Part shown: piece by piece, positions 7,744-15,056 of the stretch | Layout: each line of letters opens with the position of its first letter | Numbering within the stretch: position 1 is the stretch's first letter | Assembly (NCBI RefSeq): GCF_029846715.1 | Contig: NZ_JARVWW010000008.1 | Coordinates: forward strand, 186,001 to 250,000 | Source: Bradyrhizobium nivariense | GTDB lineage: Bacteria; Pseudomonadota; Alphaproteobacteria; Rhizobiales; Xanthobacteraceae | DNA length: 64,000 nucleotides | Reading direction: 5' to 3' | The notes under the pieces: model-generated | Databases searched by the model: none | What the model was told of the DNA's origin: nothing | What the model saw: only the letters and a program-made list of their open reading frames with translations | Program-made: the position numbers and the translations under genes

Positions 7744-7752
7744 CGAAAAACT

Positions 7753-8472
7753 TCAGCCGCCGATGCCGAGCCGCTTCAGCACCGACACGGTCAAGCGCTC
7801 GCAGCGCCACCCGGCGAACGGAAACGCATCCATCACCACCGGGCCGATCTCCTTCTCGACGTTCTCGCGCAGCATGCTACGCGCACGGTGCAGCCGCGTC
7901 TTCACGGTCTCGGGCTTGACGCCGAGCAGCTTGGCGGTCTCCTCGATGTTCATGCCTTCCATGACGCGTGCGACGAAGACCATGCGGAAGACATCCGGCA
8001 ATTCATCGATGGCGCGCTCGACGACGCGCTGGATTTCACGTTGGGCCATGGTCCTTTCCGGATCGCCTGCGGGAGAAACGGGAAATTTTATGATCTGCGC
8101 CTCGAGCATCGCTTCGGGCACCGAGCCGAGTTCGACATGGGGCCTCGCACTTCGCGCCCGGCCAAGCGCCTCGTTGATGGCAATGCGCGACAGCCAGGTC
8201 GACAGTCCGGACTCGCCGCGGAAGCCGTCGAGATGGGTGAAGGCGCGGACATAGGTCTCCTGAACGACATCCTCAGCTTCGCTGTCGCTGCGCAAAATCC
8301 CGCGCGCGAGGCGGTAGAGCCTGCGGTTGTTGGCCTGCATGATCTCGCGCAGCGCGGCCTCGTCACGGGCCCGCGCCCGGTCGACCAGTTCGGCTTCCAA
8401 TGCCCGGATTTCTGATGTCCTGACTTCTGAAGTCTTGGCGCCGGCGGACAGGCCGGCTGCGGTCCGTGGCAT
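7753..8472 (-). CDS. ECF-type RNA polymerase sigma factor
   Basis: A 239-residue ECF sigma factor. Region 2 (about residues 35-105) shows RLYRLARGILRSDSEAEDVV followed by QETYVRAF. Region 4 (about 150-210) shows ELPDVFRMVFVARVMEGMN, then the helix-turn-helix IEETAKLLGVKPETVKTRLHRAR. A C-terminal extension with FPFAGWRCERL follows; I believe it recurs in rhizobial ECF factors. ATG 8472 with AGGTG in front is preferred to GTG 8481. The next genes downstream encode DUF4142 and cupredoxin proteins, and no recognisable anti-sigma gene is adjacent. A GGAAC-N16-CATCCAA element upstream suggests autoregulation. Confidence 0.93.
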   Translation of the reverse strand: MPRTAAGLSAGAKTSEVRTSEIRALEAELVDRARARDEAALREIMQANNRRLYRLARGILRSDSEAEDVVQETYVRAFTHLDGFRGESGLSTWLSRIAINEALGRARSARPHVELGSVPEAMLEAQIIKFPVSPAGDPERTMAQREIQRVVERAIDELPDVFRMVFVARVMEGMNIEETAKLLGVKPETVKTRLHRARSMLRENVEKEIGPVVMDAFPFAGWRCERLTVSVLKRLGIGG

Positions 8473-8507
8473 GGCGGTCACCTGCTCGTTTGGCTTGGTT
8501 CCGGAGA

Positions 8508-8535
8508 TTGGATGCAGGCCGGCGATAAAGGTTCC
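8508..8535 (-). promoter_or_regulatory. Candidate autoregulatory ECF promoter
   Basis: On the minus strand: GGAAC (8535-8531), a 16-base spacer, then CATCCAA (8514-8508), with the sigma gene start 36 bases further on. It is identical in both boxes and in spacing to the element before the DUF4142 gene. A second CCGGAACC lies at 8504-8497 but has no matching downstream box. Confidence 0.6.
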
Positions 8536-8577
8536 GGACTTTTTTTCCGGGAGGGCTCCAGGGAAGGGTAAGACCGC

Positions 8578-9447
8578 CTAATCCGTCTCGATCGGCAGCG
8601 CCGGGTCCCTTGCCCACTCGCCCATCGAAGCGTCGTAGAGCGTCAGCTTGTCGTAGCCGAGTTGCGTCAGCAGCAGCAGGTCGATCGTCGCCGAGATGCC
8701 GCCGCCGCAATAGCAGATCACTGTCTTGTCGCGGGTGACGCCTGCCGCGACGAATTTGGCTTCGGCATCGGCAAGCGTCGTCAGCGTCTTGTCGGCATTG
8801 GTGAGGGTTGCCGCTGATACGTTGACGCTACCGGGAACGCGGCCGGGCCGACCGTAGCGGCTCGGCTCGAGGCCGCGATGAAACTGCGGCCCGAGCGCGT
8901 TGACGATAACAGTCGCGGGATCGCCGAGCCGCGCCTTCACTGTGTTCTTGTCGACGAAGAAGCCCGCGCGCGGTGTGGCCTTGAAGGTCGTGGCCGGATA
9001 GCCCTTCGGCACTCCTGTTACGACCGGTCGTCCCTCTTGCTTCCATTTGTCGAGGCCGCCGTCGAGCACCCGCGCGTCGACGCCGAGCGAGCGCAGCATC
9101 CACCAGAACCGCGTCGACCACATCATGGTGCCGATGCTGTAGAGCACAATGGTCCTGGATGCATCGGCGCCATGGCGGCCGAAGGCGGCCTCTAGCTGGG
9201 CCACATCAGGCATCATGAAGAACTGTTGCGCGGAGGCGTCGGAGAACTCGCCTTGCAGGTCGAGAAAATCGGCGCCCGGGATGTGGCCCGCCGCGAACGT
9301 CTTGTCGCCGGGCACCGCGCGATAGGGCACGTCGCTGCCTGATGGCACCGGCTCGTTGTAGGTCGTGCAGTCGTAGAGACGGAGATTGGGCTCGCCGAGA
9401 ACGGAGGCGAGCTGCTCGGTGGTGATGAGGGGTGTCGGTTGGGACAT
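8578..9447 (-). CDS. sseA: 3-mercaptopyruvate/thiosulfate sulfurtransferase (two-domain rhodanese)
   Basis: A 289-residue tandem rhodanese protein. The first domain (about 5-145) is catalytically silent, as is usual, with AGHIPGADFLDL. The second (about 160-285) carries the persulfide-forming Cys247 in CYCGGGIS, a loop closer to mercaptopyruvate sulfurtransferases (CGxGxxA) than to thiosulfate rhodaneses (CRKGxT). It moves sulfur from 3-mercaptopyruvate to a thiol acceptor or cyanide in cysteine catabolism. ATG 9447 follows a GGAGG site by 5 bases. The gene stands alone, ending about 100 bases before the start of the ECF gene. Confidence 0.9.
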   Translation of the reverse strand: MSQPTPLITTEQLASVLGEPNLRLYDCTTYNEPVPSGSDVPYRAVPGDKTFAAGHIPGADFLDLQGEFSDASAQQFFMMPDVAQLEAAFGRHGADASRTIVLYSIGTMMWSTRFWWMLRSLGVDARVLDGGLDKWKQEGRPVVTGVPKGYPATTFKATPRAGFFVDKNTVKARLGDPATVIVNALGPQFHRGLEPSRYGRPGRVPGSVNVSAATLTNADKTLTTLADAEAKFVAAGVTRDKTVICYCGGGISATIDLLLLTQLGYDKLTLYDASMGEWARDPALPIETD

Positions 9448-9463
9448 TCATTCCTCCCTCAGC

Positions 9464-9584
9464 GTCGTCCTGGCGAAAGCCAGGACCCATTACCACAGGA
9501 TCAAGTTGTGGAGCACAAGTGTAGCCACCAATCTTCGCACAAGATGCAGTCGGGGTAATGGGTCCTGGCTTTCGCCAGGACGAC
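9464..9584. repeat. Perfect 31-bp inverted repeat unit (family C)
   Basis: A 121-base element whose first 31 bases (9464-9494, starting GTCGTCCTGGCGAAAGCC) are the exact reverse complement of its last 31 (9554-9584). Each arm also holds the smaller palindrome GTCCTGGCGAAAGCCAGGAC. The 59-base centre shows no coding potential. It lies between sseA and pyrC and resembles a mobile palindromic repeat (REP/MITE-like). Confidence 0.9.
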
Positions 9585-9624
9585 ACCGGGTGTGCGGAAC
9601 GCTTGTGCCGCTTACCTGCAATTC

Positions 9625-10959
9625 CTACGCCTTCAGCGTCTCCAGAAACCGCACCGGCTCGCCTTGCGAGGCCGTCACGAGTTCGCCCTGCCACATCACG
9701 CGGCGGCCGCGAATGAAGGTGCCGACGGGCCAGCCCGTGACCCGGACGCCGTCATAAGGGGTCCAGCCGGCCTTGGAGGCCACCCATTTGTTGGTGATGG
9801 TCTCGCTGCGCTTGAGATCGACGACGGTGAAGTCGGCGTCGTAGCCGGCGGCGATGCGGCCCTTGCAGGCCATGTTGTAGAGGCGCGCGGGGCCGGCGCT
9901 GGTGAGATCGACGAACCTTGCCAGCGACAGGCGGCCGGCATTGACGTGGTCGAGCATGAGCGGCACCAGCGTCTGCACGCCGGTCATGCCGGAGGGCGAG
10001 GCCGGATAGGTCTTCTGCTTCTCTTCCAGCGTATGCGGGGCGTGGTCGGAGCCGAGCACGTCGATGATGCCCTGCTCGATGCCGCGCCAGATCCCGGCGC
10101 GGTGATCGGCGCCGCGCACCGGCGGGTTCATCTGTGCCAGCGTGCCGAGCCGCTCGTAGCATTCGGGCGCGACCAGCGTGAGATGATGCGGCGTCGCCTC
10201 GCAGGACGCGACATCCTTGTGGTCGCGCAGGAATTCGATCTCTTCCTTGGTCGAGATGTGCAGCACGTGGATGCGCTTGCCCGCCTCGTGCGCGAGCTTC
10301 ACCAGCCGCTGCGTCGCCATCAGCGCCGCGGTCTCGTCGCGCCACACCGGGTGCGAGCGCGGATCACCCTCGATGCGCAGCGATTTGCGGTCGTTGAGGC
10401 GGTATTCGTCCTCGGCGTGGAACGCGGCGCGGCGGCGGATCACCTGGAAGATGCGGCGCAGGCTTTCGTCGTCCTCCACCAGCAGCGCGCCGGTCGAGGA
10501 GCCGATAAACACTTTGACGCCGGCGCAACCCGGCGCTCGCTCCAGCACCGGCAGGTCCTGCACGTTCTCGCGGGTGCCGCCGATGAAGAAGGCGAAGTCG
10601 CAATGCATGCGGTGATTGGCGCGATTCACCTTGTCGGTGAAGGTAGCCTCCGTCACGGTCAATGGCGACGTGTTCGGCATCTCGAACACGGCGGTGACGC
10701 CGCCCATCACGGCGCTACGCGAGCCGGTCTCGAGGTCTTCCTTCTGCTCCAGCCCCGGCTCGCGGAAATGCACCTGCGTATCCATCACGCCGGGCAGGAT
10801 GTGCAGGCCCTTGCAGTCGACCACCTCCGCGGCCGAAGCCTGCGACAGCGTGCCGATCTCGGCGATGCGGCCGTTGGCGATGCCGATGTCGCGCAGGCCC
10901 TCGCCATCCTGGTTAACGACAGTGCCGCCCTTGAGGATCACGTCGAAACGCTGGGTCAT
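9625..10959 (-). CDS. pyrC: Dihydroorotase (class I, PyrC), with an altered first zinc-ligand motif
   Basis: A 444-residue amidohydrolase of the dihydroorotase type, third step of pyrimidine synthesis (carbamoyl-aspartate to dihydroorotate). Motifs: DTQVHFREPG (60-69), the carboxylated lysine in GVKVFIGSSTG, His in AAFHAEDE, His in HVLHIST and the catalytic Asp in GSDHAPHT. In the classic class I form the first motif is DxHVHxREPG; here the first histidine is Gln62. The rest of the binuclear site looks intact. An allantoinase or hydantoinase relative is the alternative, but GSDHAPHTLEEK and PSGMTGVQT fit dihydroorotase. It is divergent from ygfZ, with 101 bases between the starts. Confidence 0.85.
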   Translation of the reverse strand: MTQRFDVILKGGTVVNQDGEGLRDIGIANGRIAEIGTLSQASAAEVVDCKGLHILPGVMDTQVHFREPGLEQKEDLETGSRSAVMGGVTAVFEMPNTSPLTVTEATFTDKVNRANHRMHCDFAFFIGGTRENVQDLPVLERAPGCAGVKVFIGSSTGALLVEDDESLRRIFQVIRRRAAFHAEDEYRLNDRKSLRIEGDPRSHPVWRDETAALMATQRLVKLAHEAGKRIHVLHISTKEEIEFLRDHKDVASCEATPHHLTLVAPECYERLGTLAQMNPPVRGADHRAGIWRGIEQGIIDVLGSDHAPHTLEEKQKTYPASPSGMTGVQTLVPLMLDHVNAGRLSLARFVDLTSAGPARLYNMACKGRIAAGYDADFTVVDLKRSETITNKWVASKAGWTPYDGVRVTGWPVGTFIRGRRVMWQGELVTASQGEPVRFLETLKA

Positions 10960-11060
10960 GGCTAAAGGCCCCTCTCATCCCCAAGCGCGGGGCTCGAGGT
11001 CTTGTCGTTTATGCGTTGCGGGCTTACGTTCCGGAGCAACATGTCGCAAGAGATTTTCGC

Positions 11061-11942
11061 ATGAAATCAGCGTTTCTTCCCGACCGGGGCGTGGTGAAGG
11101 TCGCGGGCGAGGACGCGCGCAACTTCCTCAATGGCCTCGTCACGACCGATGTCGACAAGCTGAAGCCGGGCCTGGGCCGATTCGGCGCGCTGCTGACACC
11201 GCAGGGCAAGATCATTGTGGATTTCCTGATCACGGAAGCACCTGCCGGCCATGGCGGCGGGTTCCTGATCGATTGCCCGAAGCCGCTGGCCGACGGCCTC
11301 GCCACCAAGCTGAAATTCTACAAGCTGCGCGCCAAGGTCACGGTGGAAAACCTGTCCGAAGATCTCGGCGTGCTCGCGGCCTGGGACGGCCAGCCCGCGG
11401 CCCAGCCCGACCTCGCCTTCGCCGATCCGCGTAATGAGGACCTCGGCTATCGCATCCTGATCCCTGAAGATCTCAAACAGAAGCTCTCCGATCTGATCGG
11501 CGCCGAACTCGTCGACGCCGCCGCATACGAGGCCCACCGCATCGCGCTCGGCGTCCCGCGCGGCGGGCTCGATTTCATGTACAGCGATGCGTTCCCGCAC
11601 GAGACCAACATGGACCGCCTCTCCGGCGTCGATTTCGACAAGGGCTGCTATGTCGGCCAGGAGGTCGTCTCGCGCATGCAGCATCGCGGCACGGCGCGCA
11701 CCCGCAGCGTCAAGGTGCTGCTCGAGGATCTCTCACCTGAACTCGGCGTCAGCGTTCTCGCCGGCGACAAGCCGGTCGGCACGATGGGCTCGTCGGCGCA
11801 GGGCAAGGGTATCGCGCTGGTGCGCATCGACCGCGTCGCCGATGCGCTCGATGCGGGACAGACGCTGACTGCCGGTGGCCTAGCCGTGAGACTCGCGGAA
11901 CCTGAAATCGTCCGCATTCCAGCCAAGCACCCCATCGCATGA
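11061..11942 (+). CDS. ygfZ: Folate-binding protein YgfZ (Fe-S cluster assembly/repair)
   Basis: A 293-residue GcvT-like protein. The family signature KGCYVGQEVVSRMQHRG is present around residues 194-210, with the cysteine that YgfZ proteins conserve. YgfZ binds folate and helps keep certain Fe-S enzymes such as MiaB active. The open frame runs 15 codons further upstream, but the ATG at 11061 begins the usual N-terminal strand (FLPDRGVVKVAGEDARNFLNG). The stop overlaps the next start (ATGA), giving a tight ygfZ-tag-HD cluster with four-base overlaps throughout. Confidence 0.92.
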   Translation: MKSAFLPDRGVVKVAGEDARNFLNGLVTTDVDKLKPGLGRFGALLTPQGKIIVDFLITEAPAGHGGGFLIDCPKPLADGLATKLKFYKLRAKVTVENLSEDLGVLAAWDGQPAAQPDLAFADPRNEDLGYRILIPEDLKQKLSDLIGAELVDAAAYEAHRIALGVPRGGLDFMYSDAFPHETNMDRLSGVDFDKGCYVGQEVVSRMQHRGTARTRSVKVLLEDLSPELGVSVLAGDKPVGTMGSSAQGKGIALVRIDRVADALDAGQTLTAGGLAVRLAEPEIVRIPAKHPIA

Positions 11943-12565
11943 GCCGAGCCCCTCACCTGCATCCCGACGGAAAGACGCGCTGCCCCTGGCCCGGCGAAGA
12001 TCCGCTCTACGTCGCCTATCACGACACCGAATGGGGCGTGCCGGAATATGACGACCGCGCGCTGTATGAGAAGCTGATCCTCGACGGTTTCCAGGCCGGT
12101 CTGTCCTGGATCACGATCCTGCGCAAGCGCGACAATTTCCGCAAAGCCTTCGACGATTTCCAGCCGGAAAAGATCGCACGCTACAACGAGAAGAAAGTCC
12201 ACGCGCTGATGAACGATGTCGGCATCGTGCGCAACAAGGCCAAGATCGACGGCACGATAGCAAGCGCGAAATCCTATCTCGATATCATGGAGAAGGGCCC
12301 CGGCTTCTCAAAATTTCTATGGGACTTCATGGACGGAAGGCCCAAGGTCAATCATTTCAAGACCACCGCGAGCGTACCGGCCTCGACGCCGCTCTCCATG
12401 CAGATCTCCAAGGAGCTGTCCTCGCGCGGCTTCAAGTTCGTCGGCCCGACCATCGTCTATGCCTTCATGGAGGCGACCGGCATGGTCAACGATCATCTCG
12501 TCGACTGCCATTGCCACACGAACTGCGGCAAGACGCAGCGCAAGCCGCGCCTCAAGTCCAAATGA
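11939..12565 (+). CDS. tag: DNA-3-methyladenine glycosylase I (Tag)
   Basis: A 208-residue Tag-type glycosylase that excises 3-methyladenine from alkylated DNA. The family pattern is clear: RCPWPGEDPLYVAYHDTEWG, then FQAGLSWITILRKRDNFR, and the zinc snap made of Cys15 and His28 at the N-terminus with VNDHLVDCHCH at the C-terminus. The base-contacting glutamate of E. coli Tag (Glu38, in CLEGQQAGLSW) aligns with Asp49 here (LDGFQAGLSW), a conservative change. The start overlaps ygfZ by four bases (ATGA), and the stop overlaps the HD gene in the same way. Confidence 0.93.
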   Translation: MSRAPHLHPDGKTRCPWPGEDPLYVAYHDTEWGVPEYDDRALYEKLILDGFQAGLSWITILRKRDNFRKAFDDFQPEKIARYNEKKVHALMNDVGIVRNKAKIDGTIASAKSYLDIMEKGPGFSKFLWDFMDGRPKVNHFKTTASVPASTPLSMQISKELSSRGFKFVGPTIVYAFMEATGMVNDHLVDCHCHTNCGKTQRKPRLKSK

Positions 12566-13176
12566 CGGCCAAGAAGTCGTCACGCGATGTGGCGTCCCGC
12601 GCCTGGCAGCGCATGCTGTCGGGCCGGCGGCTCGATCTGCTCGATCCCTCCCCGCTTGACGTCGAGATCGCCGACATCGCGCATGGGCTGGCGCGTGTCG
12701 CCCGCTGGAACGGCCAGACCATCGGCGCGCACATCTTCTCGGTGGCGCAGCACACGCTGCTGGTGGAAACCGTGATGCGGCACGAGAACCCGCGCGTGGA
12801 TCAGCGCATGCGGCTTGCCGCGCTGCTGCATGACGCGCCCGAATATGTGATCGGCGACATGATCTCGCCGTTCAAGGCCGTGCTCGACGGCCATTACAAG
12901 GCGGTCGAGAAACGCCTGCTCGGCGCCATCCACATTCGCTTCGGCCTGCCGCCGGCGCTGCCGGAGGAGATCACCCTGGAAATCAAGGCCGCCGATCGCG
13001 GCGCGGCCTATCTGGAGGCGACGGCGCTTGCCGGCTTCAGCGAAAGCGAGGCCAGGCGCCTGTTCGGCCGCGATCCGGGCCTGTCCGACAGCGTCCGGCG
13101 CGACTATCTCACGCCCTGGACGGCAGCCCGGGCCGAGAAGCAGTTTCTGGAGCGGTTTGGCGCGGTGTTTGCGTAG
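12562..13176 (+). CDS. HD-domain hydrolase (YfbR-like nucleotidase family)
   Basis: A 204-residue HD-superfamily metal-dependent phosphohydrolase. The metal site is visible as H in FSVAQHTLLVE, the HD pair in LAALLHDAPEYVIGDM, and a downstream Asp in EIKAADRGAAYLEA. The layout matches the YfbR/HD_3 group, which includes 5'-deoxynucleotidases; the exact substrate is not readable. The ATG at 12562 overlaps the tag stop (ATGA), so the three genes are translationally coupled. The N-terminal MTAKKSSRDVASRAWQRM is basic. A repeat follows the gene directly. Confidence 0.85.
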   Translation: MTAKKSSRDVASRAWQRMLSGRRLDLLDPSPLDVEIADIAHGLARVARWNGQTIGAHIFSVAQHTLLVETVMRHENPRVDQRMRLAALLHDAPEYVIGDMISPFKAVLDGHYKAVEKRLLGAIHIRFGLPPALPEEITLEIKAADRGAAYLEATALAGFSESEARRLFGRDPGLSDSVRRDYLTPWTAARAEKQFLERFGAVFA

Positions 13177-13181
13177 ATCCT

Positions 13182-13270
13182 GTAGGGTGTGCAAAGGCGC
13201 CCCTGCGCCGTGCCCGCCAATTTTTCGCAAATGCGACGAAAGTGGTGGGCACGCTTCGCTTTGCCCACCC
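13182..13270. repeat. Intergenic repeat of the GTGGGCAC...TTTGCCCAC type (family E)
   Basis: The segment starts GTAGGGTGTGCAAAGGCGC and ends with GTGGGCACGCTTCGCTTTGC followed by CCACCC, giving a short stem GTGGGCA / TGCCCAC with extra pairing. It is the only copy of this kind in the window. It sits between the HD gene and the phosphatase gene. Confidence 0.6.
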
Positions 13271-13308
13271 GACCAACGCTCGCTATAATCTGCGGAAAAA
13301 GGTCCGCC

Positions 13309-13815
13309 ATGATCCACGTCTGTTCCCTCGCCGCCCTTCCCGAAACCGTCCGCCTCACCAAGGCCAGCCACGTGCTGACCGTGATGGCCAATGTCGAGCA
13401 GGTGGCGCGGCCGGTGTCGGTGCTGCCGGCCAACCATCTCAAGGTGTCGATGGACGACATCACCGAGGAGATGGACGGCTTCGTCGCGCCTTCGGAAACG
13501 CATATCGAGCAGGTGCTGAGTTTCGTGCGCGGCTGGGACCGCGGCGCGCCGCTGGTGGTGCATTGCTACGCCGGCATCAGCCGCTCCACCGCGAGCGCCT
13601 TTGCCGCCGTCTGCGCACTCAATCCGGATCGCGACGAGACCGAGATCGCGAAGAAGATCCGGGCGGCGTCCCCGATCGCCTCGCCGAACCGCCGCATTGT
13701 CGGCCTCGCCGACCGTGCGCTGGGGCGCAACGGCCGCATGCTGCGCGCACTCGACGAGATGGGTCCGGGCGCGATGATGGTCGAGGGCCGCCCCTTCGTG
13801 ATCGAGCTCGAATGA
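13309..13815 (+). CDS. Protein tyrosine/dual-specificity phosphatase-like protein
   Basis: A 168-residue protein with the Cys-based phosphatase loop HCYAGISRS (His85, Cys86, Arg92), matching HCx5R(S/T). Acidic residues at 49-50 (SMDDITEE) could supply the general acid, as in dual-specificity phosphatases. No signal peptide or membrane segment is seen, so it should act in the cytoplasm on phosphoprotein or another phosphoester. The open frame extends upstream into the family E repeat; ATG 13309 is chosen because IHVCSLAALPETV starts the fold. A family A repeat lies directly downstream. Confidence 0.85.
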   Translation: MIHVCSLAALPETVRLTKASHVLTVMANVEQVARPVSVLPANHLKVSMDDITEEMDGFVAPSETHIEQVLSFVRGWDRGAPLVVHCYAGISRSTASAFAAVCALNPDRDETEIAKKIRAASPIASPNRRIVGLADRALGRNGRMLRALDEMGPGAMMVEGRPFVIELE

Positions 13816-13842
13816 CAGCTGCGCGCCACATCGCAGGTGCGC

Positions 13843-13969
13843 TCCCTCTCCCGCTTGCGGGGGAGGGTTGGGGTGGGGGTATCTCCGCAAGCGAGAACCC
13901 CCGTGGGGAAAGAGCCCCCACCCGCCGCGCTCTTCGAGCGCGCCGACCTCCCCCGCAAGCGGGAGAGGT
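13843..13969. repeat. Palindromic intergenic repeat, family A copy 3
   Basis: Arms CCCTCTCCCGCTTGCGGGGG and CCTCCCCCGCAAGCGGGAG enclose GGTTGGGGTGGGGG, GAGAACCCCC and CGCCGCGCTCTTCGAGCGCG. It lies 27 bases after the phosphatase stop and about 70 bases before the NrtR/NadQ-type gene. Confidence 0.85.
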
Positions 13970-14041
13970 GCAGCGAGCCCGCGGAGAGACCGGCTCAATC
14001 AATCGGCATACCTATCTCATGACTCACGCGACATCAGCCGC

Positions 14042-15007
14042 ATGAGCGACAGACTGACGCCGATCGAGATCGGCCTGACTGCCGCGATCGTCGCGATCGA
14101 GGATCACGAGCCGCTGATCCTCACCGCGCGCGGCAGTGACGGACTGGCCGGCCTGCCGTTCGGCCCGTTCGATGCGCCGAGCCATCGCACCTTCGAGATC
14201 GGCCTGCGGGCCTGGGTCGAGGAACAGGCGGGCCTGCGGCTCGGCTATGTCGAACAGCTCTACACGTTTGGCGATCGCGGCCGGCATGCCGAGGCCGGCG
14301 ACACCGGCGCGCACATGGTGTCGATCGGCTATCTCGCCCTGACGCGCGCCATCGGCGGCGAACTCGCAGCCACCGGTGCGAGCTTCGCGCCGTGGTATCG
14401 CTTCCTGCCCTGGGAAGACTGGCGCGAGGGGCCGCCCGCGATCATCGCACGCGACATCATCCCGGCACTGACCCGGTGGGCCGAAGCGGAGACGCCGGAG
14501 ACGACGCGCGCACTGCCGCGCCGGGATCGTGTGCGGTTCTATTTCGGGCTCGACGGCGCGCACTGGGACGAGGAGCGCGTGCTCGACCGCTACGAGCTCC
14601 TGTACGAGGCCGGGCTGATCGAGGAGGCGCGGCGCGACGGCCGCCCTGCGGCATTAGCGCGCAAGGCGCTGTCCGCGCTCGGCACATCCATGCGCTTCGA
14701 CCACCGTCGGATTCTTGCGACGGCGATCGCGCGGCTGCGTGCAAAACTGAAGTATCGTCCTGTGGTCTTTGAACTTTTGCCCGCCGAGTTCACACTCACC
14801 GAATTGCAGCACACGGTGGAGGCGATCTCCGGCCGGCACCTGCACAAACAAAATTTCCGCCGCCTGGTCGAAATGGAAGCCCTGGTCGAACCGACCGGGG
14901 TGATGTCGACACAGACGGGCGGACGGCCAGCTGCGCTCTACCGCTTCCGACGCGACGTGCTCCAGGAGCGGCCCGCGCCGGGCTTGCGCGTACGCTCCCG
15001 GCGCTAA
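14042..15007 (+). CDS. Nudix-related transcriptional regulator of NAD synthesis, NrtR/NadQ type
   Basis: A 321-residue two-part regulator. The N-terminal half (about 1-155) is a Nudix-like fold with no usable Nudix box, beginning IEIGLTAAIVAIEDHEPL. The C-terminal part (about 235-300) is a winged helix with FTLTELQHTVEAISGRHLH and NFRRLVEMEALVEPTG, the typical DNA-binding end of NrtR and of the alphaproteobacterial group called NadQ (COG4111). These proteins repress NAD synthesis genes and sense an NAD-related metabolite. The window also holds nadABC with paired palindromic sites over its promoter, a natural target. ATG 14042 is chosen over upstream in-frame sequence that reads through the repeat. 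Confidence 0.78.
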   Translation: MSDRLTPIEIGLTAAIVAIEDHEPLILTARGSDGLAGLPFGPFDAPSHRTFEIGLRAWVEEQAGLRLGYVEQLYTFGDRGRHAEAGDTGAHMVSIGYLALTRAIGGELAATGASFAPWYRFLPWEDWREGPPAIIARDIIPALTRWAEAETPETTRALPRRDRVRFYFGLDGAHWDEERVLDRYELLYEAGLIEEARRDGRPAALARKALSALGTSMRFDHRRILATAIARLRAKLKYRPVVFELLPAEFTLTELQHTVEAISGRHLHKQNFRRLVEMEALVEPTGVMSTQTGGRPAALYRFRRDVLQERPAPGLRVRSRR

Positions 15008-15056
15008 CCCGAGATATGTGTGATCGGACCCTGCCCGCCGATTGCCTGGAGGCTTC

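Noticed and set aside
9592..10965. Plus-strand open frame of 457 codons opposite pyrC
   Set aside because: Mirror of the dihydroorotase gene; composition rich in Arg, His and Ala with no family features.
14042..15007. Third active Nudix hydrolase
   Set aside because: The N-terminal half is Nudix-like but lacks the REUxEExGU residues, and the C-terminal half is a winged helix, so it is a regulator.
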